Of a DNA stretch of 64,000 nucleotides, positions 29,805 to 38,864 are shown piece by piece (position 1 is the first letter of the stretch; each line of letters starts with the position of its first letter). The notes beneath the pieces are model-generated. The model saw only the letters and a list, made by a program, of their open reading frames with translations. It was not told where the DNA came from and did no database searches. The translations under genes were made by a program, and so were the position numbers. Origin of the DNA: Xanthomonas arboricola (GTDB taxonomy: Bacteria; Pseudomonadota; Gammaproteobacteria; Xanthomonadales; Xanthomonadaceae); NCBI RefSeq assembly GCF_002940665.1, contig NZ_MIGY01000001.1:558001-622000 (forward strand), written 5' to 3'.

Positions 29805-30795
29805 CGCTCGCGCACGCGTCCTGCCACCAGAGGTCATCGACAAAGCGATCCATTGGTATGTGCGCTTGGCCTCCGGCCAGCCTGACCATCAACAGCAGGA
29901 CGCTTTTGCACAGTGGCAACGGGCCGATCCCGATCATGCCGAGGCCTGGCGACGGATCGAGGCGCTCGGTGGAAGCATGACGGACCGCCTCGCGTCCATT
30001 CCAAGCAACGTCTCGCGTGAGGTGCTCGGCAGCGCGAATGCCTCGCCGCAGCGACGCCACGCGTTGAAAGTCCTGCTCTGGGGTAGCACAGGGCTGGCGG
30101 GCAGCTGTCTATTGTCAGGACCTCTCGGCCTTTCGCGACAGTGGCATATCGCCACCGCTGATCTTCGAACCCAGGTCGGCGAACAGAAGCGTCTCACGCT
30201 ACCCGACGGCACCGTGCTTCGCCTGAATACCGCAAGCGCGGTGGATGTGCGCTTTGACCAAGCGACCAGACGCATCATCCTTCACGAAGGCGAAGTGGAC
30301 ATCGTCACCGCACCAGACGCGTTGGGCCGGCGCTTCGTCGTAGAAATGCCGTCGGCAACGCTAGTGCCCATTGGCACGCGATTCGGGGTCCGCCTGAGCG
30401 ACGGCGGCGTGCTTTTGACGGTACAAGAAGGCGCTGTCGACCTAACGAGAGAGACAACATCCTCCCTGCGGGTTCCCGCCGGATACCAGGTGTTTTTTGA
30501 TCATCAGCGCTCGGGACGCCTGACGCCCCTTGATGAAAGCGCGGTGGCTTGGACGGCTGGCCTGATCCGAGCCAATCGCATGACTCTTCACGACTTCTTG
30601 GCCGAGTTGTCGCGCTACCGACGCGGCTGGATCCGCTGCGAGGCATCGGTCGCGCAGCTTCGTCTCACTGCGCTCTACACCTTGGTCGGGGCCGACCCGG
30701 TCAATGCCATCCTGGACACCCTGCCTCAAGTCCTTCAGGTCTCCATCCGACGTGTGTCGCCTTGGCTGATCCTGGTTGGCCCGGCAAAGCACTGA
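29797..30795 (+). CDS. FecR-type anti-sigma / sigma regulator (hemophore locus)
   Basis: 332 residues. The DUF4880-type N-terminal cytoplasmic domain holds IHWYVRLASGQPDHQQQDAF. A short membrane segment lies near residues 88-107 (LKVLLWGSTGLAGSCLLSG), then the periplasmic FecR domain (TQVGEQKRLTLPDGTVLRLNTASAVDV) and a C-terminal STN-like secretin/TonB-short-N piece. It relays loading of the STN receptor to the sigma factor. Translationally coupled to the sigma gene; the receptor gene starts 133 bases later. Confidence 0.92.
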   Translation: MGNARARVLPPEVIDKAIHWYVRLASGQPDHQQQDAFAQWQRADPDHAEAWRRIEALGGSMTDRLASIPSNVSREVLGSANASPQRRHALKVLLWGSTGLAGSCLLSGPLGLSRQWHIATADLRTQVGEQKRLTLPDGTVLRLNTASAVDVRFDQATRRIILHEGEVDIVTAPDALGRRFVVEMPSATLVPIGTRFGVRLSDGGVLLTVQEGAVDLTRETTSSLRVPAGYQVFFDHQRSGRLTPLDESAVAWTAGLIRANRMTLHDFLAELSRYRRGWIRCEASVAQLRLTALYTLVGADPVNAILDTLPQVLQVSIRRVSPWLILVGPAKH

Positions 30796-30928
30796 GCCAT
30801 TTTCGTGAGATAGCGAATAATTTTCGCTGCATGGTGGCAGATTTGGCGATCTCGATTGGCAAACCTCATGAACACCCGCTTTGATCAGCAAAGCGGGCAA
30901 GCCTTCACTTCTGAGGATTGCCTTCGCC

Positions 30929-33900
30929 ATGGCGGCACAACGCCCCTTTCCCGCCTCCACCACCCGGCGCGCTCGACGCCACCCACTTGCCCTTGCCGTT
31001 CTGCTGGCTCAACTTGCCACTGGCACGACGGCCCTGACTGCCCTTGCGCCGCCCGCGCACGCCCAGCAGGCCACCATTGCCTTTGATGTCTCGGAAGGAC
31101 CGCTCGATCAAGCCCTGCTGAGCTTCGGCCGCCAGGCAGGACTTGGGGTCGTCGTAAATGCATCGCTGACCAAAGGCCTGAGGAGCAATGGCCTCAAGGG
31201 CAACTTCACCGCCCATGACGGCGCGGCGCGGATTCTGAGCGGAACAGGCCTGGAGGCCAGTCAGCAGGGCCAAAGGCTGATCGTGCGCGCAGTCCGCTCG
31301 TCAGCACGCACCACCGATATGCTGCGGGTCGGCGGAAACTTGGGGGCGAGCCAGGGCAAGGAACGGGACCGCCGGAGTGCCGACGACGTCTACGACCTCG
31401 ACATTTCCACCGCTTATATCGATCGTGCCACGATTGAACGCTTCAAGGGCAAGACACCGTCAGATCTTGTCAACGGAATCCCGGGGGTTTTCAGCGGTGA
31501 TGCGCGCAACAGCGGCGCGCTGGACCTCAACATTCGCGGCATCCAAGGGCCAGGACGCGTGCCTGTCACCATTGATGGCACCGAGCAGGCGCTTACTGTC
31601 TGGCGTGGCTATAACGGCGCGAGCAACCGCAACTACATCGACCCGTTTCTGATTGGCGGCATCCAAATCCTCAAAGGTCCGTCGCTGACCCGTCATGTCA
31701 CCACAGGCATCGGTGGCGCGATGGTGGTGAACACGCTAGATGTCGAAGACATCCTGGACGAAGGTCAAACCATTGGGGCGGAATTTCGCCTGGAAGGCAG
31801 CAGCAATGCGGTGAGGCCACGCCTGCCGACGCTCCACACGGGCGAAGACTATCGAACGGTGGACGGCTTCCCACAGCAAACGCCCAACATCCCTTACACC
31901 GACCGCACCTTGATGTTCCAACCGCGAAGTGGCGGAGGTGGCGCCAATGTCCTCGGTGGCGAGGATTACGCCTATCGTTTGGCATTGGGATGGAGGGCCA
32001 CGGAGGATCTCGATCTGCTGGCAGCGTACAGCTATCGCGAGCGTGGCAACTATTTTGCCGGTAAGCGTGGCGCAGGCTACTACTCACACCCGCGCAGCAG
32101 CAACGCCGACGACTACATCTTGTCCATGGCCAACTACTGGCTGCCGGGCAATGAGGTAGCCAATACGTCGAGCCAAATGGAATCTTGGCTCTTTAAGTCC
32201 ACTTGGCGCATCACGCCCGATCAAGTGCTGCAGTTAGGCTACCGAAGCAGCTCGTCGCATTACGGCGAGGTGATGCCGTCACGCATCATCGAGTCAGAAG
32301 ATCGCAGCGCCGTCCAATGGCCACTGAGTCGGGTGGATACCCAGGCCTGGAACGCCGAATACAAATGGCAACCTCAAGACAGCCGCGTCATCGACTTCTA
32401 TGCCAATTTCTGGCGAACCGACACCCAGAGTGACACCTACACCGCAGGTGGCTTCCCCAACTATGCGCAAGGCCCGGGATTTCCCCTCCTGAGGAACACG
32501 GCGCTTGCCAACGCCCAAAATGCCCGCAATGGTGTGACACTGAGCAACACGCTGCATTTGACTGATCAGCTGGACTTGACTGTGGGAGGAAGCTTTCAGC
32601 ACGAAAGCCTCACCTCCACGGATGCGTATTTTGGCGTAAGCGATGGCTGGCGTATGTATCCGCGTGCGGGCCGACGCGAAGAGCGACAAGGCAACTTCCA
32701 ATTCGAGTGGCGTCCATTTGAAGCACTCGCGCTCAGTGCCGGCGCACGCTACTCGTCTTACTGGGCCTTTGACGATTTCCTCGACAGCCACCAGGATGAC
32801 ATTCGCCAAGCAGTCACCACGGGCTACACCACCCGCTACACCACCGTGGGTACCTACACCCAGGCTGAGCGCGAAGCGCTGATCGAAGACCAACTTGCGT
32901 CCAATCGCGAACTGCTCGAACTGGAGATCATTACGCAAGAAGAGTTCGACGAGATTGCCGCACTGCTTCTGACCGATGTGCCGACCACTTACAGCGTGGA
33001 TCACCAAGGCGTGTGGCAAGCCGATGCAGACGGCCGGTTCACCAAAGCCGGCAATGTCTGCCTGAATGGCTCGCTCGAGACAGATCCGGCAGCGGTGGGT
33101 CAGCTTTGCCAGACCTCCGCTGTTTCTGAAATCAGGCCGGCATCGGCGACAAAGCGCAAAGACCACGGCTGGACGCCGTTTTACGCTGCCACGCTCTACC
33201 TGGATGATTACAGCCGCATCTATGTTCGCTACGGTGAGACGCTTCGCTATCCGAGCATGTTCGAAAGCACGATCGCTTTCTCGGCCTCATTGGACGCCGA
33301 AGGTGTCAAACCGGAGCATGCGCATAACGTGGAGGTGAGCTATGTCTACGACCTGGCACAGCTGCTGTCGCCAGAATCAGTGGCAGACATCAAATTTGCC
33401 TACTACAAGAACAAGACGCGTGATGTGATCGAACGCGACCCCAGTTTCAAGTTCCGCAACATCGACAAGCAAATCATCGAAGGCGTGGAGTTCCAGGGCC
33501 GATATGACTCAGGGCGCGTGTTTGCGGATCTTGCAATCAACTACAACTTCAAAAACGAAGTCTGCGACGAACAGACGGCAGCGTTGCTATCGAGCACGAA
33601 TGGCTATGTCGTCGGCAGCGGCGTCATCGTGCCCAGTTGTGTCGACTATGGCTTTGTGGGCGGCTACTTGCTGACGCAGAGCGCTCCACAGTTCTCATCC
33701 AGCGTTTCATTGGGCGGACGCTTCATGGACAAGCGCCTGGAGCTCGGCACACGTCTGAGCTACTACAAGCAGTACGAAAATGCCGATCTCGACTGGTTTA
33801 GGCGGAACTCGATTCAAAGCGGGGACGGCCGACTGGTCTATACCTTCAATGTCCCCTTCTCCTGGGCCAGCACGATGCTCGTCGACGCCTATGCCACCTA

Positions 33901-34036
33901 CAAGCTCAGCCCCAGGCTGACGATGGAACTTACGGGCACCAATCTCACAGATCGCTACTACGTCGATCCGGCGACGCGATCACTCATGGCAGCACCTGGC
34001 CGGACTATCAAGCTGAGCCTAACGGGCCGCTTCTGA
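30929..34036 (+). CDS. TonB-dependent receptor with STN domain, likely hemophore/heme receptor
   Basis: 1035 residues from ATG 30929 (TTG 30881 is also possible). A signal peptide ends PPAHAQQ. The STN signalling domain (IAFDVSEGPLDQALLSFGRQ) follows, then the plug (TPSDLVNGIPGVFSGDARNS) and a 22-strand barrel ending in Phe (LSLTGRF). One extracellular loop contains an unusual acidic helical insertion (EREALIEDQLASNRELLEL). STN places it under FecI/FecR surface signalling. Substrate assignment to hemophore or heme is inferred from the next genes: hemophilin-like protein, Slam and heme oxygenase, as in Acinetobacter HphR loci. Confidence 0.88.
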   Translation: MAAQRPFPASTTRRARRHPLALAVLLAQLATGTTALTALAPPAHAQQATIAFDVSEGPLDQALLSFGRQAGLGVVVNASLTKGLRSNGLKGNFTAHDGAARILSGTGLEASQQGQRLIVRAVRSSARTTDMLRVGGNLGASQGKERDRRSADDVYDLDISTAYIDRATIERFKGKTPSDLVNGIPGVFSGDARNSGALDLNIRGIQGPGRVPVTIDGTEQALTVWRGYNGASNRNYIDPFLIGGIQILKGPSLTRHVTTGIGGAMVVNTLDVEDILDEGQTIGAEFRLEGSSNAVRPRLPTLHTGEDYRTVDGFPQQTPNIPYTDRTLMFQPRSGGGGANVLGGEDYAYRLALGWRATEDLDLLAAYSYRERGNYFAGKRGAGYYSHPRSSNADDYILSMANYWLPGNEVANTSSQMESWLFKSTWRITPDQVLQLGYRSSSSHYGEVMPSRIIESEDRSAVQWPLSRVDTQAWNAEYKWQPQDSRVIDFYANFWRTDTQSDTYTAGGFPNYAQGPGFPLLRNTALANAQNARNGVTLSNTLHLTDQLDLTVGGSFQHESLTSTDAYFGVSDGWRMYPRAGRREERQGNFQFEWRPFEALALSAGARYSSYWAFDDFLDSHQDDIRQAVTTGYTTRYTTVGTYTQAEREALIEDQLASNRELLELEIITQEEFDEIAALLLTDVPTTYSVDHQGVWQADADGRFTKAGNVCLNGSLETDPAAVGQLCQTSAVSEIRPASATKRKDHGWTPFYAATLYLDDYSRIYVRYGETLRYPSMFESTIAFSASLDAEGVKPEHAHNVEVSYVYDLAQLLSPESVADIKFAYYKNKTRDVIERDPSFKFRNIDKQIIEGVEFQGRYDSGRVFADLAINYNFKNEVCDEQTAALLSSTNGYVVGSGVIVPSCVDYGFVGGYLLTQSAPQFSSSVSLGGRFMDKRLELGTRLSYYKQYENADLDWFRRNSIQSGDGRLVYTFNVPFSWASTMLVDAYATYKLSPRLTMELTGTNLTDRYYVDPATRSLMAAPGRTIKLSLTGRF

Positions 34037-34101
34037 GCTCACGATCATGGACAGTAACCGGGGCAAGGATGTCCACTTCCTTCCAACAAGAGACCGAAGA
34101 A

Positions 34102-34866
34102 ATGAAAATTCAGAAACCAATGCTAACCGTTGCCGTAGGCGTCACCGTCTTGCTGCTGGGCGGTGTTGCGCAAGCGGCGAATTTTGTCGGCAGCTCGACC
34201 AACGAAGGCTATGTCAAGGTAGGCGTTTCCACGGTCAGTGGCGGTCCGCATCAAGCGGGCTTTGCGGGCGTTGCGGTCAACTCCACGGGCCTGGACAAGC
34301 CGGTCGATTTCAAGGGCCTGGCGTCCTATGGCGGCACCGGGTCGGTCAAGGTGTTGAATTTCCCGTACAGCGGTGCCCCGAGCAGTCACGACAGCCTGGG
34401 CGTTTTTGCCTTCGCGCAGGTCGGGACGCAGGACGTCTGGTTCGGAGAGTGGTATTCGCGCAAGGACAACGCAGAAGGGCTGAACACCCATACCGTTTAC
34501 TTCATGGGCGACAACGCCGATACCGCCATTCCAGCCTCTGGTACGGCCAGCTACAACGTCGTTGGCATCAATAACTACAGCTCCGGCAATCAACTGACCG
34601 GCACCTTTGATGCAAACTTCGGCACGCGTCGCCTGACCGGCTCGATCCAGAATGGCGCCGGCTTTGCCGTCAATGTGGGCACCGCCACCATCAACACCAA
34701 CGCCAGTATCTCAGGCACCAATGCCACAGCACGCCAGTCCGGAACGCTAGTCAGTTCCAATGGTGTGGTGTCGGGCCAGTTCTACGCCGGGCAAACCGCA
34801 CTGGCAGGCACTGCCAACTTCACCGGTGTGCAATACGACACCGCCTTTGGCGGCTCGAAGAAGTGA
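34102..34866 (+). CDS. Hemophilin/HphA-like secreted hemophore (Slam substrate)
   Basis: 254 residues from ATG 34102. A plain type I signal peptide ends VAQA-A with no lipobox, so the product is soluble. The C-terminal half is a glycine- and threonine-rich eight-strand barrel of the TbpB-barrel type used for Slam recognition (GTFDANFGTRRLTGSIQNG, then SGTLVSSNGVVSGQFYAG). It closes with the typical FTGVQYDTAFGGSKK. The N-terminal half would hold the heme site (several His/Tyr, for example GGPHQAGF and SSHDSLG). Identity rests on fold pattern and the adjacent Slam and heme oxygenase. A factor H-type or other Slam adhesin is an alternative. Confidence 0.8.
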   Translation: MKIQKPMLTVAVGVTVLLLGGVAQAANFVGSSTNEGYVKVGVSTVSGGPHQAGFAGVAVNSTGLDKPVDFKGLASYGGTGSVKVLNFPYSGAPSSHDSLGVFAFAQVGTQDVWFGEWYSRKDNAEGLNTHTVYFMGDNADTAIPASGTASYNVVGINNYSSGNQLTGTFDANFGTRRLTGSIQNGAGFAVNVGTATINTNASISGTNATARQSGTLVSSNGVVSGQFYAGQTALAGTANFTGVQYDTAFGGSKK

Positions 34867-34897
34867 GTTGATCGGCTGATCGCTTGATATTGCAACC

Positions 34898-34939
34898 ACA
34901 GGACAAGCCAGGCCAAGCCAGTCCTGTTCCTCTTTTTTT
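34898..34939 (+). terminator. Terminator-like hairpin between hemophore and Slam genes
   Basis: ACAGGAC/GTCCTGT (34898-34904 with 34921-34927) encloses a GGCCAAGCC-rich loop. It is followed by TCCTC and seven T. It lies 31 bases after the hemophore stop and 12 bases before the Slam start, so it probably works as a partial terminator that lets the secreted protein outnumber its exporter. Confidence 0.75.
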
Positions 34940-34951
34940 GGCCGATTCCCT

Positions 34952-36442
34952 ATGCATGCAATCAAGACATCCCCCACCTGGGGTGTCCTACTCACGCTTG
35001 TCATCATGACATTCCCCGGGCGGGCGCTTGCGCAGCAGCAACAAGACGACATGCGCCGCCTCCTGGAACAGCGCAACCAAGCGCAGTCCGACGCACGCGA
35101 GCGAGAAATCATGAAGGAGGAGACAGACAAGGCCAGACCAACGATGGTCGTAGAGGGGCATGAATACACCGTTGAGCACAATGCCAACGACGTGGGGCGC
35201 GCGCTTTATATCGCGCTCCAGAACAAGCAATGGTCGGCAGCTCAATCTTTGCTGGATGAATATCTCACACTTGCCAACCGCGATCCGCTGCTGGTCCACT
35301 ATGCCCAGGGCGCGATCGCAAGACTCCATGGCGACTACGCCCGAGCCCAAGCGGAATACGCCGCCCTTCTGGACCTGAAAGCCGATTTCCTGCCGGGGCG
35401 ACTTGAACTGGCCCGCGTGTTCTTCGAGGATCAACAGAACGCTGAAGCGAGGGCGCTGTTTGACGCCATCGAGCAGTCGATCGACCGCAGTGACCCCAAA
35501 ACCGTGGGCGTGCTCGGCAGTATCGACAACTTCCAGCAGGCCCTTGTCGAGCGCGACCGCTGGCAAGGCACTGCGGCGCTCGGCCCGGCGTGGAGTGACA
35601 ATGTCAATCGCACTTCGGCCAGTTCCAACTGCCTGATTTCGCTTGATGGACAGTGCTACTTCAATCGCAGCACCCCCGATGCGGCGAAGTCATTTGGCTT
35701 CGAATACGACGCGGCCATCGAGAAGCGTTGGAGTATGAAGGGTCATCACGGCGTCTATGCCCGCACGACCCTGTTTGGCCAAGGCTATCGAGACAATAGC
35801 CAGTTCAACGAAGTCACCGCCGTGATGCAGTCCGGATACAGCTTCAAGTCCGGCCGAAACGCGTTCGTGCTTGCGCCTTCTTTCGAGTACTACGGCTTAG
35901 GCAACCACACCTTGTATGGCGCGCCAGGACTCCATGCCGAGTGGTCATGGACCACGTCCCCTACGTCCTTGATAAAACTCGAGGGGGACTGGAAGCGCTT
36001 GGGCTACCGAAGACAAGACTACGGCACTTACCTCGATGGCGAGACCACCTCGGTCTTTGCCAACGTCTTCAAGAGCTTCGGCGAGAGATGGATGGGCTTT
36101 GCCGGCATTGACGCGGTCAAAAGCCAAACGGAGGAAGAGGCAGATGGATTTTTTCAGCGCGGCGTTCGCCTTGGCGGTTCGTTGCAATGGCCGAAGGGTG
36201 TCCAAATGACCCTCTTTGCTTCGTCGCGCTGGCGCAGCTACGGAGCGTATAGCGCCGTGCTGGAAGCACGTCGCAGGGATCACGAACAAGGCTACACCCT
36301 CATCCTTCGTGCCCAACATCTATCGTGGGCGGGTTTCAGCCCGGTGCTGACGTTCCGGCGAAACCAGGTCAAAAGCAACATCGACTGGCTTTATAGCTAC
36401 GACCGCGATGCAGTGAGCCTGAAATTCGAACATGCGCTGTAA
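34952..36442 (+). CDS. Slam-family outer-membrane translocator (DUF560)
   Basis: 496 residues. A signal peptide ends GRALAQ. A periplasmic TPR-type helical domain covers about residues 50-175 (VGRALYIALQNKQWSAAQSLLDEYL, read in parts; ARLHGDYARAQAEYAALLDLKADFLPGRLEL). A C-terminal 14-strand barrel starts near 185 (GTAALGPAWSDNVNRTS) and runs to the end. This is the Slam (surface lipoprotein assembly modulator, DUF560) architecture. Slams move TbpB-like lipoproteins or soluble hemophilins across the outer membrane, so the gene just upstream is the expected cargo. Confidence 0.88.
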   Translation: MHAIKTSPTWGVLLTLVIMTFPGRALAQQQQDDMRRLLEQRNQAQSDAREREIMKEETDKARPTMVVEGHEYTVEHNANDVGRALYIALQNKQWSAAQSLLDEYLTLANRDPLLVHYAQGAIARLHGDYARAQAEYAALLDLKADFLPGRLELARVFFEDQQNAEARALFDAIEQSIDRSDPKTVGVLGSIDNFQQALVERDRWQGTAALGPAWSDNVNRTSASSNCLISLDGQCYFNRSTPDAAKSFGFEYDAAIEKRWSMKGHHGVYARTTLFGQGYRDNSQFNEVTAVMQSGYSFKSGRNAFVLAPSFEYYGLGNHTLYGAPGLHAEWSWTTSPTSLIKLEGDWKRLGYRRQDYGTYLDGETTSVFANVFKSFGERWMGFAGIDAVKSQTEEEADGFFQRGVRLGGSLQWPKGVQMTLFASSRWRSYGAYSAVLEARRRDHEQGYTLILRAQHLSWAGFSPVLTFRRNQVKSNIDWLYSYDRDAVSLKFEHAL

Positions 36443-36464
36443 ACCTATTCCTTCGAGCATCCTC

Positions 36465-37085
36465 ATGACGGCTCCCGACCCAAGCCAAAGCGTCGCCAGA
36501 CATCTCAAATCCCGGACGCACGACGCCCATGAGGCGCTTGACCAGCGCATCATGGCGAGCGCCCCGTTTTCATCCATCACGCGCTACGTCCAGTTTCTAC
36601 ACGCGCAGCGCCGCTTTCACGCCACCATCGATCCCCTTTTCAAGGATCCAATCCTTCAACATCTAGTCCCGGAACTTACCGGGCGTCGTCGCTTGCATGA
36701 GATCGAACAGGATATTGGCGACCTGTCGCTCGGCATCCAAACGCATCGGGGTGCCGTGGCCGTCGATTTCTCCTCTCCGGCCACAGCCTGGGGTTGGCTC
36801 TATGTCGCAGAGGGCTCCAAGCTCGGCGCCGCCATCTTGCTCAAACACGCCCGAGGGCTCGGTCTGAGCGAAACCGCTGGCGCACGCCACTTGGCCGCCC
36901 ACGCCGATGGCAGAGCCCGGCACTGGCGCTCGTTCGTCAATGCGGTGGATCAACTCCCCTGGACGGAACCCGAGCTCCGCCACATGGTCGAGGGCGCACG
37001 GCAGGCGTTTTCAACCATGCAGGCGTTGGTTGAACAAGAGATGCATCTGTTCGGGTGCCGCTCCGAAACGGAGTCTGGTGATTGA
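36465..37085 (+). CDS. Biliverdin-producing heme oxygenase
   Basis: 206 residues, an all-helical HemO/PigA-type enzyme that opens heme to biliverdin, CO and Fe2+. The proximal ligand is likely His22 in THDAHEALDQ. The distal helix glycine region is AWGWLYVAEGSKLGAAILLKHAR. I start at ATG 36465 (MTAPDPSQS); an ATG at 36432 overlaps the Slam stop. Length is normal. Its place right after Slam matches hemophilin loci, and its job would be to free iron from imported heme. Confidence 0.9.
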   Translation: MTAPDPSQSVARHLKSRTHDAHEALDQRIMASAPFSSITRYVQFLHAQRRFHATIDPLFKDPILQHLVPELTGRRRLHEIEQDIGDLSLGIQTHRGAVAVDFSSPATAWGWLYVAEGSKLGAAILLKHARGLGLSETAGARHLAAHADGRARHWRSFVNAVDQLPWTEPELRHMVEGARQAFSTMQALVEQEMHLFGCRSETESGD

Positions 37086-38164
37086 AACGCCTGGCCTGGC
37101 TCTTTTTGGGCTTTGTGCTGGTGGGCCTAGGCATCATCGGCGCCTTGCTGCCTGTCATGCCAACGACCATTTTCTTGATCCTGGCGGCCGGGTGCTTTGC
37201 CCGCTCGTCGCCGGCGCTTGAGGCCACACTTCTGAGCCATCCACGCTATGGCTCGGCGCTCCGGGCGTGGTCTGAGGAGAGAGCCATTTCCAGCAGGGCA
37301 AAGCGCTACGCCACGCTCGGCATCGCGTTTGGAGCGGTCTGCTTTTGGCTTGCCGCCAGACCGTCCTGGCCGTTGGGCATCGGCGTTGCGCTCGGACTAG
37401 GGCTTTGCACGCTCTGGATCCAAACCAGGCCGCTGCCGCGCATAGAGCAGCCCTCGCAGGACAAGGCTGAGCTTACAGCCAAGCTTTTCGCCCACGGTCT
37501 GTCCTGGGGCGGCCACGCCCTGGTGCTTTACGTGCTCTTGTGTCACTGGCCCGAACCTGCACGGCCAGCGGCAACGGAGCAGATCCGGGTTCGGCTCACG
37601 GTCTTGCCCCCCGCCGCTCCACCTGTCCCCGTGGTCGAGGAAATTGCAGCCGAGCCGCTGAAGGGGACCGAGGCGAGGCCGAAACCAGACACATCATCAT
37701 CGCCAGAAGTCAAAAAGAGTAGGCAGGCAGCGCCTGTTACTCAGTCGCAATCGGTGAAAGACGTTGTTGAGACGCTTGCCCTCGACGAGGACAGCTCGAC
37801 TTCGGAAAGCGTTCCGACACCGTCGCCGGCGTCGGCACCGCCGTCTCTATCGTTGCCTCCGAGCGCGCAGACGGGAGGAGAGGTCGATCCCGATTGGGAG
37901 GGCGAAGTGCTCACGCGACTTGAGAAATTCAAGCGCTATCCCCGGCCCGCCCGGGTTCGCCGTGAGGAAGGGACAGTGCTCATTCGAGCCTTGATCGATG
38001 GCAGCGGACATGTGCTGTCCGCCCAAGTAAAGGAAACCAGTGGCTCGGCTCTACTGGACCGCGAAGCCTTGGCGACGTTTACCAGGGCCGAGCCGCTTCC
38101 CCCTCCCCCTAGAGCGACCGTACCGGCAGAACTGAATGTGCCCGTGCACTTTTTTCTCCGCTAG
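37082..38164 (+). CDS. DUF454 (YbaN) - TonB fusion protein
   Basis: 360 residues. Residues 1-115 are a DUF454/YbaN inner-membrane domain (FVLVGLGIIGALLPVMPTT). Residues 135-155 form a further membrane segment, residues 160-265 are Pro/Ser/Glu-rich, and residues 268-360 form a TonB C-terminal domain (DPDWEGEVLTRLEKFKRYP, then EGTVLIRALIDGSGHVLSA). The start is TTG 37082, overlapping the heme oxygenase TGA by four bases; an in-frame stop directly upstream rules out an earlier start. It probably energises the locus receptor. DUF454 genes often adjoin heme oxygenase genes, but fusion to TonB is unusual. Confidence 0.88.
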   Translation: MKRLAWLFLGFVLVGLGIIGALLPVMPTTIFLILAAGCFARSSPALEATLLSHPRYGSALRAWSEERAISSRAKRYATLGIAFGAVCFWLAARPSWPLGIGVALGLGLCTLWIQTRPLPRIEQPSQDKAELTAKLFAHGLSWGGHALVLYVLLCHWPEPARPAATEQIRVRLTVLPPAAPPVPVVEEIAAEPLKGTEARPKPDTSSSPEVKKSRQAAPVTQSQSVKDVVETLALDEDSSTSESVPTPSPASAPPSLSLPPSAQTGGEVDPDWEGEVLTRLEKFKRYPRPARVRREEGTVLIRALIDGSGHVLSAQVKETSGSALLDREALATFTRAEPLPPPPRATVPAELNVPVHFFLR

Positions 38165-38420
38165 GCAGCGACCAGGGGCCCAGGCATGCGCCATCCAGCT
38201 ACTGCCGATCAAAGAGCGTCATATGGATCCACCAGGCCCCCGAATGACCACATGTGTGGGACAAGGCCACCTAGGCACTACCTAGAGGCCCGAACCAGGA
38301 CATGCCTCTCGCGCGAGAAGGCAGCGTTCGATTCGCTCTGCGCATGCTGCGATCTGCTCGAACACCGGCAACGCGTTACGTTGTGAAACGATCGCACCCA
38401 ATGCTCGATTCGGCCCCTTC
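38165..38420. other. Convergent gap between the DUF454-TonB fusion and the BLUF gene
   Basis: About 255 bases. A weak dyad GGCC-AC-CTAGG / CCTAG-A-GGCC (38265-38290) without a T-run may be a shared stop signal. Nothing else is visible. Confidence 0.4.
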
Positions 38421-38864
38421 TCAAAACGCCAGCAACTGCTGAATGACCTCGGGCTTTTCCCCGAGAGCACCCAGTGCGAGTCGCGTCCGGCTCCAACGCT
38501 GCGCGCTGACTTCCAAGATCGAACCTAGCTGCACTTTCCGGCAGGCCATCTGCCATTGCGGAAAATGGCGTGCAGTGATTCGGTCGTTGTACATTTCGGC
38601 GATCAGGTCATGGCGGCTCGATCGTTTGATGCGATCGTAGGTATCGAACAGATTTGCTGGCGGCCCCTCGATGTATTGAAAGAACCTAAGGCCGTCATAG
38701 AGCAGAACCCCGGTAATGGACAGTTGCGCATTGACTGCACTCGAAGAGACCAACAAACGATCGATTTCAGCAACAGACCACGGGCGGCGGACCTCACTGA
38801 CGTAGGCAACAGCGCGCAAAGGAGGATTTGGCAAACGAATGGTCTCAATGACATCCACGTCCAT
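38421..38864 (-). CDS. BLUF-domain blue-light photoreceptor
   Basis: 147 residues, essentially a stand-alone BLUF domain plus a short helical tail. Flavin-site residues are all present, and with ATG 38864 their numbering coincides with AppA: Tyr21 (VAYVS), Asn45 (AVNAQLSITG), Gln63 (RFFQYIEGP), Trp104 and Met106 (FPQWQMA). It binds FAD and shifts hydrogen bonding on blue light. Short BLUF proteins act through a partner protein; none is fused here. It is convergent with the DUF454-TonB fusion and divergent from the second tonB. A longer in-frame start exists, but without BLUF similarity. Confidence 0.9.
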   Translation of the reverse strand: MDVDVIETIRLPNPPLRAVAYVSEVRRPWSVAEIDRLLVSSSAVNAQLSITGVLLYDGLRFFQYIEGPPANLFDTYDRIKRSSRHDLIAEMYNDRITARHFPQWQMACRKVQLGSILEVSAQRWSRTRLALGALGEKPEVIQQLLAF

